Source of the DNA: Coccinella septempunctata
Taxonomy: Eukaryota; Arthropoda; Insecta; Coleoptera; Coccinellidae
Direction of reading: 5' to 3'
DNA length: 64,000 bases
Assembly (NCBI RefSeq): GCF_907165205.1
Contig: NC_058194.1
Location: forward strand, 7,210,730 to 7,274,729
The position numbers were made by a program, and so were the translations under genes. Numbering within the stretch: position 1 is the stretch's first letter; the number at the start of each line of letters is the position of its first letter. Shown one piece after another: positions 10,460-18,483 of the stretch. The notes under the pieces were generated by a model. It did no database searches, was not told where the DNA came from, and was given only the letters and a program-made list of their open reading frames with translations.

Positions 10460-10517
10460 AGTGCAACTGTAGACCGGTTTCGGGATAATTTTCCCTCGTC
10501 AGTACAGTATAGCAGTG
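10460..10517 (-). ncRNA. Type I hammerhead ribozyme motif, minus strand
   Basis: Read on the minus strand: CUGACGA (10502-10496), a GGGA/UCCC stem II, GAAAC (10481-10477), a two-base-pair stem III in ACCGGU, and C17 at 10472 as the predicted cleavage nucleotide. Stem I pairs CUGUA upstream of the core with UACAG downstream, perfectly over 5 bp; the distal part is imperfect. All conserved core nucleotides are present. A second, partial minus-strand core follows at about 10536-10562 but lacks the GGUC portion. Confidence 0.75.
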
Positions 10518-10572
10518 CTATACTGTACTGTTTCGGTTTCGGGATAATTTTCCCTCGTCAGTACAGTATAGC

Positions 10573-10629
10573 AGTGCTATACTATACTGACGAGGGAAAA
10601 TTATCCCGAAACCGGTCTACAGTTGCACT
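10573..10629 (+). ncRNA. Type I hammerhead ribozyme motif, plus strand
   Basis: Core CUGACGA at 10587-10593. Stem II GGGA/UCCC (10594-10597 with 10604-10607) has a 6-nt loop. GAAAC is at 10608-10612, stem III is the minimal A-U and C-G of ACCGGU, and C17 is at 10617. Stem I has 4 of 5 proximal pairs (10582-10586 with 10618-10622), an internal loop, and a perfect 5-bp distal helix (10573-10577 with 10625-10629). The very short palindromic stem III is the form seen in Penelope-like elements and retrozymes, which may cleave as dimers. Cleavage would fall after 10617. Confidence 0.8.
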
Positions 10630-10992
10630 TGAATTTTTCGAATTCTCTGGGATTTCCTATGATAGTTCATGACTAACTCACGCTATTGGAACGGCAATTC
10701 CTTCGGAATTGTTATTTCCATTAATATATCATTCTTCCGATGCGATCGGTTAGGCGCTTGGAGTGCTGTACGCTGTACAGTACTCTTTCTTTTTGTAAGA
10801 TAACAAATGTTTCCAAATAGGATTATCCATGAAATACAAAGAACAAATTTATGACACAAAATTTTGGCCAACAGAAGTAGCTTTTGCTCGCTACAATTTC
10901 TCATTGGAGAAAATGAGAGAAGAAAAATCAATTAAAAATTTTCAGTTCGAAACCCAATAGATACAGCTAAAAAACAAACACCAATCAAAATA

Positions 10993-11313
10993 TTGAACAT
11001 AAATATGCAATCTATCCAAAACAAAATTGAATGCTTGAATGAGTGTCAAGAGGAACTGAAGCCTGATATTGTATGTATAACCGAAGATTGGATCACAAGA
11101 AATGAAACAAAAATTCTCTCGAGATCAGCATTAAGAGGGTACAATAAAGCTGACAACTTCTGTAGGTCCAAACAACAGCACGGCGGATCATTAATATTAA
11201 TCAATCCCCTCTCAAAATCAAATAAACTAGATTTACTCGAAGATATTAGAGAGGACATTGTAGGTGAATTTTCAGGTATAGATATACCAGAAGAAAAACT
11301 CCTAGTTAACTAG
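10993..11313 (+). pseudogene. CR1-like LINE ORF2, N-terminal endonuclease fragment
   Basis: Translates as NINMQSIQNKIECL, then PDIVCITEDWI, the opening of the apurinic-type endonuclease domain with its conserved Asn (in NINMQS) and Glu (ITEDW). It continues to GGSLILINP and terminates at 11313, just before the Copia junction. The catalytic Asp/His residues and the reverse transcriptase are missing. The right-arm counterpart is 21928-22242. Confidence 0.7.
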
Positions 11314-12640
11314 AAAATGATAAAGAAAATTGGTACGTGGATTCGTGGATAATGGCGCAACCAATCACATTGCCAATCAAAGTGACGTTTTCGAGAGCTA
11401 TTTACTATTTAATAATCATCATCAAATAACAACAGCAAATGGAGAGTCAGTACCAGCATTAGGAAAAGGTACAGTTAGAGTGAAAACAAACGTGAACGGA
11501 AGAATGCAAGTTTTTCCTCTGACTGAAGTGTGGTATGTTCCGAGTATCAAGAAAAACTTATTTTCAACATTGTCAGCACAAGATAAGAATCCAGAAAGTG
11601 AATTCGTTTCAACAACAGAAGAATGTTATTTCAAGCTATCAGGAGAAGTAATACTTGTTGGATCAAGAAATTGTTCAGGAAGATTGTTCGAACTTAAAAT
11701 GAAGTCTCTAGAGCCAGAAAATTCCAAAGAAATTAATTTAGTTAATAATGATAATGTTTTACAGTTATATCATGAAAGATTTGGACATCAACATGAGAGA
11801 TATATAAAAGCAATACTGAAAAGGGAACTGGGATTATATGTTAATCTTGATAGTGGATTATGCGAAAGTTGTGTCTATGGAAAAGCTCATGTAATCAAAT
11901 TTGGTACGAGAGATCGAGCTAGTGCTCCTGGCGAACTCTTACATACTGATGTTTGTGGTCCATTTGACCCATCCAAATCTGGCTATCGATATTTTGTCAT
12001 ATTCAAGGATGATTATAGCAGGTATCGTTTCATATATTTTATGAAACACAAATCAGAAGTGATAGATAATTTAAACATTGTCCCTGCGCAAATTAAAGCT
12101 GCAGGATATGGCGTGAAAAAAATCATTTCGGACAATGGTGGTAAGTTCGACAATATAAGAGTAAGAAAAATACTAAACCATTATGGAATACAACAAAGAC
12201 TGATCATGCCATATACGCCACAACAGAATGGGTGTGCAGAAAGAGAGAACCGAACTGTTGTTGAAACCGCAAGAGCTTTAATGCACGGTAGAGAAGGAAT
12301 TTTCGTTCGAAGTTTTTAGGCAGAATAAATCAACACAGCAACATACATTCTATGTCGGACTGATAAATCAAGTGTTGAAGGAAAATCTCCCTATGAAATA
12401 TGGTTCAATAAGAAACCTAAATTGAGCCATTCGAGAATCATAGGTATTAGTTGCTATGCTCATGTTCCGAAAAAGCATCGGAGGAAAGTGGAAAGGAAAG
12501 CTATTAAAGGTATTCTTATGGGTTATGAAAATGACGATGGTTATCGAATATGGTCTATAGAACAAAAGAAACTCGTAAGATCAAGGGACGTCATTTTTGA
12601 TAAATGTGAAATTCAATACTGAACACAGTAAAAGTCAAAA
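11314..12640 (+). mobile_element. Copia-type LTR retrotransposon fragment
   Basis: Internal pol fragment with no LTRs. The order is protease remnant, GAG-pre-integrase zinc region, integrase core, and the start of the linker toward reverse transcriptase. It is cut at the 5' side by LINE C and at the 3' side by RTE LINE D. The protease-integrase order identifies Copia rather than Gypsy. It is mirrored at 20602-21927 with the same lesions. Confidence 0.88.
11330..12622 (+). pseudogene. Copia pol fragment: protease remnant and integrase
   Basis: One reading frame. The protease active-site region reads VDNGATNHIA; the preceding codons WYVDS lie in another frame because GTGGAT is duplicated (11337-11351), a frameshift in the catalytic loop. 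The zinc segment follows (LYHERFGHQH, then CESCVYGK). The integrase core carries the catalytic acidic residues in HTDVCGPF, ISDNGGKFD and NGCAERENR. In-frame TAG (12317) and TAA (12326) interrupt it, then SPYEIWFNKKP and the SRDVIF linker follow before a stop at 12622. All of these lesions are shared with the right arm. It is non-functional. Confidence 0.85.
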
Positions 12641-13353
12641 TATATAGAGCTATTTTGGGGAGTCTTGTGTCTTGCATCCTCAGAATGTGGCCGCTCCATC
12701 TGAGTCCGGGCCCTCGTTACTTGAGTCTCAATTGTTGTACAACTCGCGTGCTGCAAGACTTCTGCATTCGAAACTTTGTGGAACCATCTGATGTGCATTA
12801 TCTGTCTTAGATGACGTTTTTGCGTTCGTTCAAGCTGTCTAATATGTCGCCTGTAGGGCGTCCAGCTTTCGCTTCCGTAAAGGAGCGTTGGGAGGACCAC
12901 TGCTTTGTAAACAGCTGTCTTGGTCTTCAGATTGAGGTCGCGATCTTGAAACACTATATCCTTTAGCTTTCAGAATGCCCGTGATGCCGAATTGATACGA
13001 TACGGTTGTGTATTTCCGTGTCAAGGTTAGCCCTAGTATTCATGAAGCTTCCCAAGTATTTGAACTTGTCGACCTGTTCTAGAGTTTCATTCTCCAGGCT
13101 GATATCTGTTTGAAGGCTTTCTGGCGGACTAACCAGGATTTTGGTTTGTCGACATTGAGTCTAAGGCACAAAGCTTCGTATATATGTTTATAATTGTCCA
13201 ACATTATCTGTAGATCCTCCGAGCTGCTAGCGATAAGTGAACAGTCGTCTGCATATTGATGTTCCGTGATAAACTTAGTACGGGTTTTTGCTCTGAGGCG
13301 CTTCAGGTTAAACAGGCCTCCATCAAATCTGAATCTTGTCCCAACACCTCTCA
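12641..13353 (-). mobile_element. RTE LINE copy D, left-arm 3' segment
   Basis: Minus-strand sequence matching the palm end, thumb and start of the C-terminal region of the RTE ORF. FITEHQYADDCSLIASS lies within 13079-13411, and the thumb segment with LLYGSESWTPYRRHI lies within 12613-12954. Frameshifts separate the pieces. It was continuous with 17028-18483 before RTE LINE E inserted at 13353/13354, and it is mirrored in the right arm around 19900-20601. The 3' end of the LINE is cut by the Copia fragment. Confidence 0.85.
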
Positions 13354-13674
13354 TGGGGTGTAAGGGGAAAGGATGCGTTTTATAGCCTCTCCTCTCAAAT
13401 GCCAACCTCACCTACTCGCGGTGCACCCTGTTCTTACGAACGAGGCTCTGGCGACCGAACATGAGCGGTATAACTCTGTTTCCCACAATTACGTAGCCTA
13501 AACATTGGCTTGAGCAGGAAATGGCTCTCTGCGTTGCTCAAGTTACGTCTCAGACCTTGTCGTCTCAGGATGCCTGTGCCACAAGATAATCTAGTCGTAG
13601 CCGCAACCAAAGTTGCACTGACAGCGTTACCAGTGCAGCTTTTGAACACCTTCTAACGCAGCTCCTACAAAAAG

Positions 13675-16600
13675 ATGGATCAGTCGAACAGGACAAAATT
13701 CGTATCCGGAGGTAAAATACCCTCCCATTCGGATCTCCGGGGGAGGGTGCCTGAGCGAGTGAATCATCGAACAAACACCAATGAAAAGCACATAGCTTTT
13801 GCAGCATGGAACGTCAGAACCTTGCTAGACAACCCCAAGGCCAACCGACCAGAGAGGCGTACTGCCCTAATCGATAAGGAACTGCAACGAACATCCATTG
13901 CAATAGTTGCTTTAAGCGAAACACGCTTTTCGGACGAAGGTAGCTTGGTAGAACAAGCGTATACTTTTTTCTGGAAAGGCTTGCCGGAAGGCGAAATCAG
14001 ACAACATGGCGTAGGCTTTGCCATTAGAAACGACCTGGCCGCCAAACTTACCGAAAATCCAGTTGGTATCTCAGAACGTTTAATGACCCTACGTTTTCCT
14101 GCAGCGAATAACACGTTTGTGAACATCATTGCAGTATACGCACCCACTTTGAACTCCTCTGACAACTTAAAGGACACTTTTTACGAAACACTCGTTGCTA
14201 CATTAAGTAAAATCCCAAAACATGAACGAATTATTCTCCTTGGAGACTTCAACGCTAGAGTGGGCAAAGGTCAAGACTCAGAACTATGGCCGGGAATAAT
14301 AGGGAAACACGGCACAGACAGCATCAATTCGAATGGAGAACGTCTGCTGGCTCTTTGTGCAGAACACAATCTGTGTATAACGAACACCTATTTTATTACG
14401 AGACCCAATTCAAGGGGGACCTGGCGGCACCCGCGCTCAGGGCATTGGCATACCCTCGACTATGTGATCGTGAGAAGGAAAGATCTGAAAGAGGTGTTGG
14501 TCACTAAACCCAGAGCAGATCTGGAGTGCTGGACTGATCATAGGCTGGTAATCTCGAGAATGAAAATCTCAATGCGCCCAAAATACCAACGCAAGCCGAA
14601 GTATCTAAGAGAGCGCCTTCAAATATCCAAACTACAAAACCCTTCTACAAAGGACAGATTCACAGCTGCCGTCAAAGATAGCCTAACACCACCGGATTAT
14701 AACGACGACATTGAGACTCATTGGCTCCGTTTCAAGTCATCCCTTACAAATACAGCGAAAGAAATACTGGGCACAGAAAGCTCCCGAAAATCCCCAGACT
14801 GGTTTGCCGACAGCGAAACTTATATCGCACCCCTTTTGGACGCAAAACACAAAGCGATGAAAACCGCAATTAACAAGCCTGGCGATGTTGCAGCCCAAAT
14901 AGGTTTCATAAACATAAAACGCGAGGTCCGTCAAGAAATAAGAAAAATCAAGGACAGCTGGTGGAAAGAAAAAGCTAGGGAAATACAAGCTTACGCCGAT
15001 AACCATGACTACAGGCGTTTTTTCGAAGCTATTAAAACTGTTTACGGTCCAAGCAGAAAAACTAGCTTTCCTATAAGAGATGCTCATGGAGCTATTCTAA
15101 CTGATGATAGAAAAATTCTCGAAAGATGGAAGGAGCATTACTCACAGGTCTTGAATCAAAATAACGACTCGGATTTATCCATTTTAGACCTGCTCCCCGC
15201 GTATAGTCCGATGACATCGCTTGATGACGAAATCTCAATGTCGGAAATCATAAGCGCGATTAAAAATATGAAAAATGATAAGTCACCTGGTCTAGACGGC
15301 ATTCCGGCGGAGATATTCAAAGCCTTGGATGAGGACATTGTCAATAGTCTCCTAATACTATTCCGCAAGATCTGGGAACAGGGAGATGTGCCACAAGACT
15401 TCAGAGACGCTTTAGTTATCAACCTCTATAAGAACAAAGGCGATACGTCGAATTGCAACAATTACAGGGGCATATCGTTGCTTAATGTGGCCGGTAAAAT
15501 TCTCTCGAAGATTATGGCTAATCGTCTGGTTCCACTCTTAGAGAAGCTTTTACCTGAATCCCAGTGCGGCTTTCGACCAAATCGAGGTACGGTGGACCTA
15601 ATTTTTACACTGCGACAGCTACAAGAAAAGGCCCGTGAACAACAATCAAGGATTTATACAGCCTTCATCGATTTAAGCAAGTCATTCGACTCGGTGAATC
15701 GGAGAGCGCTATGGAAAATCATGGCACGTCTTGGAGTACCCGAAAAATTCCTAGCAGTGTGTAAAAGCCTTCATACCAACAACACCGCTAGAATACAGCA
15801 TAATGGCTCTACAACCGACCATTTCTCAACCAACTCTGGAATAAAACAAGGCTGCGTATTAGCGCCTTTACTGTTCAATATTTTCGCCATAGCTGTATCG
15901 ATAATTGCTGACATGAGCATGCCCGTAAGAGGTGTTGGGATAAGATTCAGATTTGATGGAGGCCTGTTTAACCTGAAGCGCCTCAGAGCAAAAACCCGTA
16001 CCAAGTTTATCACGGAACTTCAATATGCAGACGACTGTTCACTCATCGCTAGCAGCTCAGAGGATCTACAGATAATGATGGACACCTATAAACATATATA
16101 CGAAGCTTTAGGCCTTAGACTCAATATTGACAAGACCAAAATCCTGGTAAGTCCGCCAGAAAGCCTTCAAACAGATATCAGCCTGGACAATGAAACTCTA
16201 GAACAGGTCGAGCAGTTCAAATACTTGGGAAGCTTCATAAATACTAGGGCTAACCTTGACACGGAAATACACAACCGTATCAATTCGGCATCACGGGCAT
16301 TCTGGAAGCTGAAAGACAGAGTGTTCCAAAATCACGACCTCAATCTGAAGACCAAGACAGCTGTTTACAGAGCAGTGGTCCTCCCAACGCTTCTTTACGG
16401 AAGCGAAAGCTGGACTCCCTACAGGCGACATATTAAACAGCTTGAACAGACGCAGCAACGTCATCTAAGACAGATAATGCACATCAGATGGTTCCACAAA
16501 GTTTCGAATGCAGAAGTCTTGCAGCGCGCGAGTTGTACAACAATTGAGACTCAAGTAACGAGGGCCCGACTCAGATGGAGCGGCCACATTCTGAGGATGC

Positions 16601-16914
16601 AGGACACAAGACTCCCCAAAATAGCTCTATACGGCGAAATCACTGAGGGAGCCCGGAAACCAGGAGGCCAGTATAAGCGGTTTAAGGATACACTACATCA
16701 ATCCCTAAAATCAGTTAATGCTAATCATAACTGGGAACAACTAGCGTTAGACAGGTCACAGTGGAGGTCTTTGGTCCACAGTTATAATGGAGAATCGAGA
16801 AGGATACAGCGGCGGCCAGATCTGGTTGGAGACTATCCATGCCCTGAGTGTGGAAGGATCTGCAGGTCACGGTTGGGTCTCTTTAGTCACAGGAGGGCAC
16901 ACAGTCGCAACTAG
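13675..16914 (+). CDS. RTE LINE ORF: endonuclease, reverse transcriptase, C2H2 finger
   Basis: An intact 1,079-residue protein for target-primed reverse transcription. Residues ~43-300 form the AP-endonuclease-like domain: AWNVRTL (Asn), ALSETR (Glu), LLGDFNARVG (~190), LDYVIVRR and WTDHRLV (Asp-His, ~286). Residues ~530-850 are the reverse transcriptase: LYKNKG (~584), motif A FIDLSKSFDSVN (~663), motif B GIKQGCVLAPLLF (~722), catalytic YADD (~783). A thumb with YGSESWTPYRR follows, then a C-terminal finger CPECGRICRSRLGLFSHRRAH (~1055-1076). The Met at 13675 is the first in frame, but a downstream start is possible. No stop or frameshift is present and all catalytic motifs are there. The exact sub-clade is inferred. 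Confidence 0.92.
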   Translation: MDQSNRTKFVSGGKIPSHSDLRGRVPERVNHRTNTNEKHIAFAAWNVRTLLDNPKANRPERRTALIDKELQRTSIAIVALSETRFSDEGSLVEQAYTFFWKGLPEGEIRQHGVGFAIRNDLAAKLTENPVGISERLMTLRFPAANNTFVNIIAVYAPTLNSSDNLKDTFYETLVATLSKIPKHERIILLGDFNARVGKGQDSELWPGIIGKHGTDSINSNGERLLALCAEHNLCITNTYFITRPNSRGTWRHPRSGHWHTLDYVIVRRKDLKEVLVTKPRADLECWTDHRLVISRMKISMRPKYQRKPKYLRERLQISKLQNPSTKDRFTAAVKDSLTPPDYNDDIETHWLRFKSSLTNTAKEILGTESSRKSPDWFADSETYIAPLLDAKHKAMKTAINKPGDVAAQIGFINIKREVRQEIRKIKDSWWKEKAREIQAYADNHDYRRFFEAIKTVYGPSRKTSFPIRDAHGAILTDDRKILERWKEHYSQVLNQNNDSDLSILDLLPAYSPMTSLDDEISMSEIISAIKNMKNDKSPGLDGIPAEIFKALDEDIVNSLLILFRKIWEQGDVPQDFRDALVINLYKNKGDTSNCNNYRGISLLNVAGKILSKIMANRLVPLLEKLLPESQCGFRPNRGTVDLIFTLRQLQEKAREQQSRIYTAFIDLSKSFDSVNRRALWKIMARLGVPEKFLAVCKSLHTNNTARIQHNGSTTDHFSTNSGIKQGCVLAPLLFNIFAIAVSIIADMSMPVRGVGIRFRFDGGLFNLKRLRAKTRTKFITELQYADDCSLIASSSEDLQIMMDTYKHIYEALGLRLNIDKTKILVSPPESLQTDISLDNETLEQVEQFKYLGSFINTRANLDTEIHNRINSASRAFWKLKDRVFQNHDLNLKTKTAVYRAVVLPTLLYGSESWTPYRRHIKQLEQTQQRHLRQIMHIRWFHKVSNAEVLQRASCTTIETQVTRARLRWSGHILRMQDTRLPKIALYGEITEGARKPGGQYKRFKDTLHQSLKSVNANHNWEQLALDRSQWRSLVHSYNGESRRIQRRPDLVGDYPCPECGRICRSRLGLFSHRRAHSRN

Positions 16915-16989
16915 CACTGAGAAGTTACAAGTCTGTTCAAATTTATTTATTTTTTTTTTCTTTTTTTTTTCTTCTTTTTGTAGATTTAT

Positions 16990-17003
16990 TCCCGGTAACG
17001 GGA
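16990..17003 (+). promoter_or_regulatory. RTE 3'-terminal hairpin with GNRA loop
   Basis: RNA UCCCG-GUAA-CGGGA: a 5-bp perfect stem and GUAA tetraloop, followed by AUACAGCA and the (AUGA)n tail. Copy A has the same stem with a GCAA loop, so both versions keep the GNRA class. It probably acts as the recognition structure for its own reverse transcriptase (inference). Confidence 0.55.
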
Positions 17004-17027
17004 TACAGCAATGAATGAATGAATGAA

Positions 17028-18483
17028 TCTCACAGACATACTCATGTCAGCAATTATCGACACAGCTATGGCGAAAATATTGAATAGTAAAGGCGCAGCC
17101 TTGTTTTATACCGGAGTTGGTTGAGAAATGGTCGGTTGTAGAACCATTATGCTGTATTCTAGCGGTGTTGTTGGTATGAAGGCTTTTACACACTGCTAAA
17201 TATTTTTCGGGTACTCCAGGACGTGCCATGATTTTCCATAGCGCTCTCCGATTCACCGAATCAAACGCCTTACTTAGATCGATGTAGGCTGTATAGATCC
17301 TTGATTGTTGTTCACGGACCTTCTCTTGCAGCTGTCGCAGTGTGAAAATTAGGTCCACCGTACCTCGATTCGGTCGTAAGTCGCACTGGGATTCCGGGAT
17401 TCCGGTAATAGCTTTTCTAAGAGTGGAACCAAACGATTAGCCATAATCTTCTAGAGAATTTTACCGACCACACTAAGCAACGATATGTCCCTGTAGTTAT
17501 TGCAAATCGACGTATCGCCTTTGTTCTTATAGAGGTTGATAACTAAAGCGTCTCTGAAGTCCTGTGGCACATCTCCCTGTTCCCAGATCTCGCGGAATAG
17601 TGTTAGGAGACAATTGACAATGTCTTCATCCAAGGCTTTGAATTTCTCCGCTGGAATGCCGTCTAGACCAGGTGACTTATCATTTTTCATATTTTTAATA
17701 GCACTTATGATTTCCGACATTGAGATTTCGTCATCAAGCGATGTCATCGGACTATACGCGGGGAGCAGGTCTAAAATTGATAAATCCGAGTCGTTATTTT
17801 GATTCAAGACCTGTGAGTAATGCTTCTTCCATCTTTTGAGAATTTTTCTATCATCAGTTAGAATAGCTCCATTAGCGTCTCTTATAGGGAAGTTAGCTTT
17901 TCTGCTTGGACCATAAACAGTTTTAATAGCTTCGAAAAAACGCCTGTAATCATGGTTATCGGCGTAAGCTTGTATTTCCCTAGCTTTTTCTTTCCACCAG
18001 CTGTCCTTGATTTTTCTTATTTCTTGACGGACCTCGCGTTTTATGTTAATAGAACATTTTTGGGCTGCAACATCGCCAGGCTTGTTAATTGCTGTTTTCA
18101 TCGCTTTGTATTTTGCCTCCAGAAGGTGTGCGATATGAGTTTCTTTGTCGGCGAACCAGTCTGGGGATTTTGGGGAGCGTTCTGTGCCCCGTATTTCTTT
18201 CGCTGAATTTTTAAGAGATGATTTGAAGAGAAGCCAATGACTCTCAATGTCGTCGTCATAATACGGTGGTGTTAGGCTATCCTTGACGGTAGCTGTGGAG
18301 CTTTCCTTTGTAAAAGAGTTTTGTAGTTTGGAGATTTGAAGGCGCTCTCTTAGTAACTTTGGCTTGCGTTGGTATTTTGGGAGCATTGAGATCTTCATTC
18401 TCGAGATTACTAGCCAATGATCAGTCCAGAACTCCAGATCTGCTCTGTTTTTAGTGACCATCACACAGTCGAGAGCATGAGTA
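17028..18483 (-). mobile_element. RTE LINE copy D, left-arm 5' segment
   Basis: Minus-strand RTE sequence from the end of the endonuclease (FWTDHWLVISRMK) through the domain linker to the reverse transcriptase. The ORF 17451-18464 covers 337 residues, ending near NNYRDISLLSVVGKIL. The frame 17047-17358 includes AYIDLSKAFDSVN and FSTNSGIKQGC. Small frameshifts separate the frames. It is truncated at its 5' side at the palindrome centre, and its partner copy starts there in the opposite direction. Confidence 0.88.
18437..18483. other. 47-bp spacer at the palindrome centre
   Basis: The only non-mirrored sequence between the arms. The left arm ends in ACTCCA at 18436 and the right arm starts with TGGAGTT at 18484. 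The spacer is itself RTE LINE D endonuclease sequence continuing from the left arm (matching about 14455-14522 of the complete element with an internal deletion). The inversion breakpoint therefore lies inside that LINE. Confidence 0.8.

Larger units (their letters stand above)
10360..10796. mobile_element. 437-bp fold-back element carrying hammerhead ribozyme motifs
   Basis: Flanked by a perfect 13-bp target duplication, AAGATAACAAATG, at 10347-10359 and 10797-10809. The mirrored locus in the right arm (about 22425-22440) has a single copy of that sequence and no insert, which proves insertion. The element is mainly a long palindrome (10359-10730; arms of about 155 bp, centre about 10545) whose arms bear hammerhead motifs in opposite orientations. 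The 3' 65 bp (10731-10796) is unique and contains GCGATCGGTTAGGCGC, weakly like a tRNA box A. The long target duplication suggests target-primed retrotransposition rather than a cut-and-paste transposase. No coding capacity. Confidence 0.85.
9170..10959 (+). pseudogene. CR1-like LINE ORF1 (RNA-binding protein), broken
   Basis: The frame begins with the last two Cys of a probable PHD-type finger (CPQCREEM), followed by about 130 residues of heptad-like Lys/Glu/Leu sequence, a strong coiled coil. A polar linker then leads to an RRM-like block (KVWLFISRVKDQ near 10215). After the inserted fold-back it ends with FWPTEVAFARYNF, a C-terminal signature I associate with LINE ORF1 proteins. In-frame stops lie near 9404, 9686 and 10133. 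The stops at 9404 and 9686 are absent from the right-arm copy, so they arose after the palindrome formed. The intact family protein would chaperone element RNA. Confidence 0.65.
9168..11313 (+). mobile_element. CR1-like LINE C, ORF1 plus beginning of ORF2
   Basis: Contains a 5'-truncated ORF1 (9170 to about 10959) followed by the start of ORF2 (10993-11313). The 3' part, including the reverse transcriptase, is gone and is replaced at 11314 by a Copia fragment. A 437-bp fold-back element interrupts ORF1 at 10360-10796. The layout (zinc ligands, coiled coil, RRM-like block, then a separate endonuclease ORF) fits two-ORF LINEs of the CR1 group. A mirrored copy without the fold-back lies at 21928-23627. 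Confidence 0.75.
13354..17027 (+). mobile_element. Complete RTE-clade LINE (copy E), possibly active
   Basis: A 3,674-bp element flanked by a 5-bp target duplication TCTCA (13349-13353 and 17028-17032). The mirror site in the right arm (about 19885-19900) is uninterrupted. The 5' UTR is about 320 bp and begins TGGGGTGTAAGG. One intact ORF of 1,079 codons follows, then a short 3' UTR with poly-T runs, a hairpin and a (TGAA)n tail. A single ORF with endonuclease then reverse transcriptase, a short 3' UTR and a microsatellite tail are typical of RTE-group LINEs. Its intact ORF and insertion after palindrome formation mark it as young. Confidence 0.92.
7939..18436. repeat. Left arm of giant imperfect palindrome
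   Basis: This segment is the reverse complement of 18484-24842, apart from two insertions present only here (10360-10796 and 13354-17027) and small indels. Matching landmarks run in mirrored order: LINE A, LINE B, CR1-like LINE C, Copia and RTE LINE D. Shared stop codons in the Copia remnant (the TAG and TAA near 12317-12328) and few substitutions indicate that the duplication occurred after those elements had decayed. Confidence 0.93.

Noticed and set aside
10731..10796. A functional tRNA gene
   Set aside because: Only an A-box-like stretch is visible. No B box, acceptor stem or anticodon arm could be built.
11314..12640. A complete Copia element or endogenous retrovirus
   Set aside because: There are no LTRs, primer-binding site, gag or reverse transcriptase, and both ends are cut by LINE sequence.
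13764..14177. Long antisense ORFs within the RTE and Copia regions
   Set aside because: They are shadows of the recognised coding frames, without independent motifs.
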